A program made the translations under genes and the position numbers. The notes beneath the pieces were generated by a model. That model saw only the letters and a list, made by a program, of their open reading frames with translations. It had not been told where the DNA came from and searched no databases. A DNA stretch of 24,900 nucleotides from a virus. Position 1 is the first letter of the stretch; each line of letters begins with the position of its first letter. The stretch is from IMG/VR virus record IMGVR_UViG_3300022707_000673, positions 1 through 24,900 of that record. One strand, given 5' to 3'. Below are positions 23,085-24,900 of this stretch, in pieces.

Positions 23085-23091
23085 CCTCCTT
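23085..23091 (-). promoter_or_regulatory. strong Shine-Dalgarno AAGGAGG of the RHH gene
   Basis: This perfect seven-base ribosome binding site begins within the TAA of the 27-residue peptide gene and ends five bases before the RHH ATG. It supports that start and predicts high translation compared with the neighbouring genes, which have weaker sites. Confidence 0.8.
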
Positions 23092-23173
23092 AAATGCTAC
23101 TCAATAACAATAGTAACATTCCTATACAAAATCCTAATAAATAAAACGTAATAAAAGTAACTACCCTACTCAT
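23090..23173 (-). CDS. 27-residue single-helix membrane peptide
   Basis: This very short ORF has almost only hydrophobic residues: MSRVVTFITFYLLGFCIG, followed by a Leu-rich stretch and SSI. It would form one membrane helix. Its ATG overlaps the end of the 59-residue gene (eight bases), with GGGA eight bases upstream, and its TAA overlaps the Shine-Dalgarno of the RHH gene. The fit into the operon with no wasted bases argues that it is real. Function is unknown; antiholin, superinfection exclusion or protein-partner roles are all conceivable, and none is supported directly. Confidence 0.5.
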   Translation of the reverse strand: MSRVVTFITFYLLGFCIGMLLLLLSSI

Positions 23174-23345
23174 TTAAATAATCCCAGTAAAGTAAGTCAA
23201 TAGTTATCGATAAGTCTTCAGCCCTATTCCATTGTACATAACATGATTTATCCTCATCAAATTCCGAAAGTACGGACCGTAAACAGCATCTTTCTTTCAT
23301 AAGTAATTCAACTAAGGCAATGAGTTCTTTTTCACGTTTTGTCAT
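23166..23345 (-). CDS. 59-residue hypothetical protein
   Basis: This small mixed-charge helical protein has TKREKELIALVELLMKER, a pair of cysteines (C20, C21), a third Cys near 35 and an acidic, aromatic C-terminus (TIDLLYWDYLNE). Its ATG overlaps the TGA of the 35-residue Lys-rich gene (ATGA) and no other in-frame ATG is available upstream. The leader is purine-rich but has no clear Shine-Dalgarno, so translation probably depends on reinitiation after the upstream gene. No family was recognised. Confidence 0.55.
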   Translation of the reverse strand: MTKREKELIALVELLMKERCCLRSVLSEFDEDKSCYVQWNRAEDLSITIDLLYWDYLNE

Positions 23346-23449
23346 TTCTTTTTTCTTTTCTTTGGTTTTTTCTTTGGTAGATGACTACTCATTTCTTCAT
23401 CCTTCTTGGGCTTTTTCTTCTCTCTTTCTTTTGGTGTATGACTTGGCAT
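23342..23449 (-). CDS. 35-residue lysine-rich protein
   Basis: This ORF encodes a start MPSHTPKEREKKKPKK, an acidic patch (DEE) and a second basic half that ends in PKKRKKK. About half of the residues are Lys or Arg. It begins in a TAATG with the 86-residue gene and ends in an ATGA with the next, which argues for real, coupled translation. Nucleic-acid binding or association with an acidic host protein is possible from charge alone. Length and composition do not allow a family assignment. Confidence 0.5.
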   Translation of the reverse strand: MPSHTPKEREKKKPKKDEEMSSHLPKKKPKKRKKK

Positions 23450-23709
23450 TACTTGTCTCCTTTGTCGTGTGCTAGATTACCGTAATCTTCCTCGGCTTTT
23501 TCTAGCTTGGTTTTTAGTTCCTTCATATCGTTTTTCATTCTTATAAAGTCCTTCTGATCATACAGCCCCGCTTCCATTCGATTAGCCATACTCTGAGCTT
23601 CCGCAATTAGACCGTCTAGTCCTGCAAAGTTCTTAGTTTTGCTACAGGCCCGCATTTCATCTAATACATCACATATAGTTCTATTTGGAAAATATCCCAG
23701 TCCCTTCAT
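23449..23709 (-). CDS. 86-residue helical protein, unknown function
   Basis: I chose the ATG giving MKGLGYFPNRTICDVLDE; its first bases overlap the TGA of the preceding frame (ATGA). A TTG 14 codons upstream is possible but would overlap that frame substantially. The protein is helical, with CDVLDEMRACSKTKNFAGLD, GLIAEAQSMANRMEAGLYDQ and a coiled C-terminus (KNDMKELKTKLEKAEEDYG). No catalytic or metal motif is evident. It is in the small-gene operon before the lysine-rich gene, joined by TAATG. The function is unknown. Confidence 0.6.
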   Translation of the reverse strand: MKGLGYFPNRTICDVLDEMRACSKTKNFAGLDGLIAEAQSMANRMEAGLYDQKDFIRMKNDMKELKTKLEKAEEDYGNLAHDKGDK

Positions 23710-23870
23710 TTCTTCCACTTTACCTTTCCACCTAATTGATCTACTAACCAATCTAATGATTTCCTTAATTCATCTAATCTACCAAAGTCTTCTTATCCGC
23801 CAAATAACCGCCATATATTCCAAGGGATCTTTATTGGCTCTTGCTTAACTAGTACATCTTTTGCTTTCAT
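23706..23870 (-). pseudogene. 54-codon gene interrupted by an in-frame TAA
   Basis: The frame opens at an ATG in a TAATG with the zinc-ribbon gene and reads 25 codons (KDVLVKQEPIKIPWNIWRLF, then GG). It meets TAA at 23795-23793 and then continues in the same frame for 28 sense codons, EDFGRLDELRKSLDWL followed by VDQLGGKVKWKK. It ends at a TGA that overlaps the next gene's ATG (ATGA). The second half has protein-like composition but no ATG, GTG or TTG of its own. The simplest reading is one gene of about 54 residues broken by a nonsense change (GAA/AAA to TAA) or by a base error. Stop readthrough is an alternative. The first 25 codons could also stand alone as a peptide gene. Confidence 0.55.
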
Positions 23871-24091
23871 TAGTCTTCTCCCTTATTCGTACGCATCTGA
23901 GGTTCTCGCTGTTCGTCTAGCCATGTGTCAAACCCCGCACACCAGTTTTTCCAATATTGTGAACTACCTTCTTGTGTAGGATCGACTTTCTTCTCACACC
24001 CAGAACACCACCAATATTGATACTGCATAGTACTATCTAGTTTTGTACCGTATTCTAGTTTAATCTCATCTTCGCAATTAGGACATTTCAA
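23870..24091 (-). CDS. small zinc-ribbon protein
   Basis: This 73-residue protein has a four-cysteine zinc ribbon: C3-P-N-C6 near the start and C29-S-G-C32 after a Tyr/Trp-rich strand (QYQYWWCSGC), plus a later Cys at about 51. The C-terminal part (WKNWCAGFDTWLDEQREP) is aromatic and could bind a partner. Such short ribbons often regulate or recruit, but no specific partner is visible. It overlaps the preceding gene by 14 bases and the next gene by a TAATG. Confidence 0.68.
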   Translation of the reverse strand: MKCPNCEDEIKLEYGTKLDSTMQYQYWWCSGCEKKVDPTQEGSSQYWKNWCAGFDTWLDEQREPQMRTNKGED

Positions 24092-24272
24092 TGGGTCTCT
24101 CCTTGCTAAACCAAGTAGTTAGTACTTTATCACAGCGGCATTTTACTTGATTAAACTCATTTTTCCTATATCTATATAGATAACCGCCATGCACCGCAAT
24201 ATACTCAATCCATTCTCCTTTAGTTCCACCACCGGCTTGTTTTAATATTATCCAGTCAAATTCGTGTTTCAT
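24078..24272 (-). CDS. 64-residue hypothetical protein with CxC
   Basis: The ATG giving MKHEFDWIIL lies just after GGGGAGG, an excellent ribosome site encoded within the end of the lipoprotein gene, so it is preferred over a TTG four codons upstream. The protein contains a glycine/lysine loop (KQAGGGTKGEW), an aromatic strand GGYLYRYRKNEF and a CxC pair (45 and 47). It is basic overall and lacks a membrane helix. No family was recognised. It overlaps the zinc-ribbon gene by 14 bases. Confidence 0.6.
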   Translation of the reverse strand: MKHEFDWIILKQAGGGTKGEWIEYIAVHGGYLYRYRKNEFNQVKCRCDKVLTTWFSKERPIEMS

Positions 24273-24655
24273 ATTCCTCCCCAATCGATAGTTCCATCAT
24301 ATCCGATAAAGAACTCGCATTGTTGACCGTCGTGTGTGCGATGGTAGCCCGGTTGCAATTCGTGGAAGTTTACTAATCTAAAATAATGGGGTCTATCCAT
24401 GCCAGAGATAATAAGTAGATATTCATCCCTATGATCAGGATCATTCCCACAAGGGTCTATAATAGCATCTATTACCATACTAGGGGGATTCTCTATAAAT
24501 TGCAAATCGCCGCCGCATGAGATTAGTCCGCCCTCGTCTGTTAAGGTTATATTACATTCCCCGCCTTGATCTGTCATTTGAGGTTGAGCGCATCCAGTTA
24601 GTACTATTAATCCTACCGCGACTATCCCCCACATTATAATATCAAATAGTTTCAT
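24269..24655 (-). CDS. phage-encoded lipoprotein, cysteine-containing
   Basis: This 128-residue protein begins with a lipoprotein signal: a short N-terminus, a hydrophobic core (IIMWGIVAVGLIV) and the lipobox LTGC with the lipidated Cys at about residue 22. The mature part has further cysteines at about 34, 47, 69 and 113, probably in disulphides, and a beta-rich acidic body. There is no Asp at +2 (it is Ala), so outer-membrane sorting by Lol would be expected in a Gram-negative host. Phage lipoproteins of this type are known to block superinfection or to serve as outer spanins. This one is not proline-rich and is not next to the lysis genes, so superinfection exclusion is the more natural guess. 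It ends in an ATGA with the next gene. Confidence 0.72.
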   Translation of the reverse strand: MKLFDIIMWGIVAVGLIVLTGCAQPQMTDQGGECNITLTDEGGLISCGGDLQFIENPPSMVIDAIIDPCGNDPDHRDEYLLIISGMDRPHYFRLVNFHELQPGYHRTHDGQQCEFFIGYDGTIDWGGI

Positions 24656-24795
24656 TTATTCCCCCTCTGATAACCAATAAATATAACAATATTAAAAAGC
24701 ATAACTCCTAGCCCTTTTGCTGAATCGCACCAAAATAACAAACACCCTAATCCACGGGTGTCATCTTCAAATTTGTCAATATGTATTAGTTTCAT
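24652..24795 (-). CDS. 47-residue single-helix membrane protein
   Basis: This is the first gene of the leftward small-gene operon, right behind the candidate promoter. GGGAGG lies five bases before the ATG. The N-terminal half is polar (KLIHIDKFEDDTRGLG) with two cysteines (about 18 and 23). The C-terminal half has a hydrophobic segment (GLGVMLFNIVIFIGY) and a basic end. Its TGA overlaps the lipoprotein ATG (ATGA). The product may be an early host-takeover or exclusion peptide; this is inferred from position only. Confidence 0.58.
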   Translation of the reverse strand: MKLIHIDKFEDDTRGLGCLLFWCDSAKGLGVMLFNIVIFIGYQRGNK

Positions 24796-24814
24796 TTTTC
24801 CTCCCATTTGTTTC

Positions 24815-24843
24815 ATCTTACATAACTCTTATCGGAAGGTCAA
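24815..24843 (-). promoter_or_regulatory. sigma70-like promoter for the leftward small-gene operon
   Basis: On the minus strand a TTGACC (24843-24838) is separated by 17 bases from TAAGAT (24820-24815). This gives five of six and four of six matches to the -35 and -10 consensus at the optimal spacing. It lies between an upstream terminator and the ATG of the 47-residue gene, leaving a leader of about 13 bases or slightly more. It is the best-formed promoter seen in the window. Confidence 0.65.
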
Positions 24844-24865
24844 GGAAAAACTTTAGGGAAAAGAT

Positions 24866-24888
24866 AAAAAAAGACCCCTTTCGGGGCC
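24866..24888 (-). terminator. rho-independent terminator for an incoming leftward transcript
   Basis: On the minus strand GGCCCC-GAAA-GGGGTC forms a 6-bp stem with a GNRA tetraloop, immediately followed by seven T residues. It would end transcription arriving from genes beyond the right edge and insulate the promoter just downstream. On the plus strand the stem is followed by no T-tract, so it works in one direction only. Confidence 0.85.
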
Positions 24889-24900
24889 CCAATCCATACT

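Noticed and set aside
1-24900. tRNA genes, integrase, attachment sites, CRISPR arrays and insertion sequences
   Set aside because: Intergenic gaps are too short to hold tRNAs or mobile elements and no integrase-like or transposase-like protein is seen; lysogeny genes, if any, lie outside the window.

Overview
The window is part of a tailed double-stranded DNA bacteriophage (or a prophage; no integrase or attachment site is visible). The morphogenesis genes are in canonical order: terminase, portal, scaffold, capsid, neck, tail tube, tail chaperones, tape measure, tail tip and fibres. A long-tailed, non-contractile (siphovirus-type) particle is inferred, because there is a tape measure, a single tail-tube protein and a G/GT-like chaperone pair, but no visible sheath. 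A T7-lysozyme-like amidase, a two-helix holin, a lipobox lipoprotein and an anchored spanin-like protein suggest a Gram-negative host. Base composition is AT-rich. The host genus cannot be read from the sequence alone.

Right end (about 24900 to 22891, minus strand). A rho-independent terminator closes a transcript arriving from outside the window. It is followed by a sigma70-like promoter and a tightly packed operon of very small genes: a 47-residue membrane protein, a cysteine-containing lipoprotein, a small CxC protein, a zinc-ribbon protein, a gene broken by an in-frame TAA, an 86-residue helical protein, a 35-residue lysine-rich protein, a 59-residue protein, a 27-residue membrane peptide and a ribbon-helix-helix protein. 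Nearly all are joined by TAATG or ATGA overlaps, and several are under 60 codons.

Lysis cassette (21480 to 22904, plus strand). Endolysin amidase, holin, PD-(D/E)XK-type nuclease and an anchored spanin-like protein overlap one another. They run convergently into the small-gene operon, with the 3' ends overlapping by 14 bases. The short divergent gap to the terminase operon (21402-21479) holds an AT-rich palindrome and an inverted repeat.

Morphogenesis operon (21401 down to 1, minus strand). The order is TerS, TerL, portal, two related minor head or neck proteins, scaffold, major capsid protein, and a stable hairpin. Small virion-type proteins and a 364-residue appendage-like protein follow, then three non-structural-looking small genes (a YkgJ-type CxxxC/CC metal-cluster protein, a 68-residue and a 101-residue protein). 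Next come a small coiled-coil membrane protein, a head-tail connector with an extra N-terminal beta domain, a probable tail terminator, the tail tube protein and the G and T chaperones. The operon ends with the tape measure, distal tail and hub proteins, a large fibre with three repeated modules, a further beta-sandwich protein and a glycine-rich tip protein that runs off the left end.

The strongest non-obvious signal is a probable programmed -1 ribosomal frameshift at the end of the gene-G analogue (9663-9687). Two perfect slippery heptamers lie 15 bases apart, the second abuts the stop codon, and an uninterrupted -1 frame leads into the next ORF, which has no Shine-Dalgarno sequence of its own. 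Other points of interest are the 54-codon gene split by one TAA, the unusually dense string of micro-genes, and frequent in-frame ACC-GGT (Thr-Gly) codon pairs.
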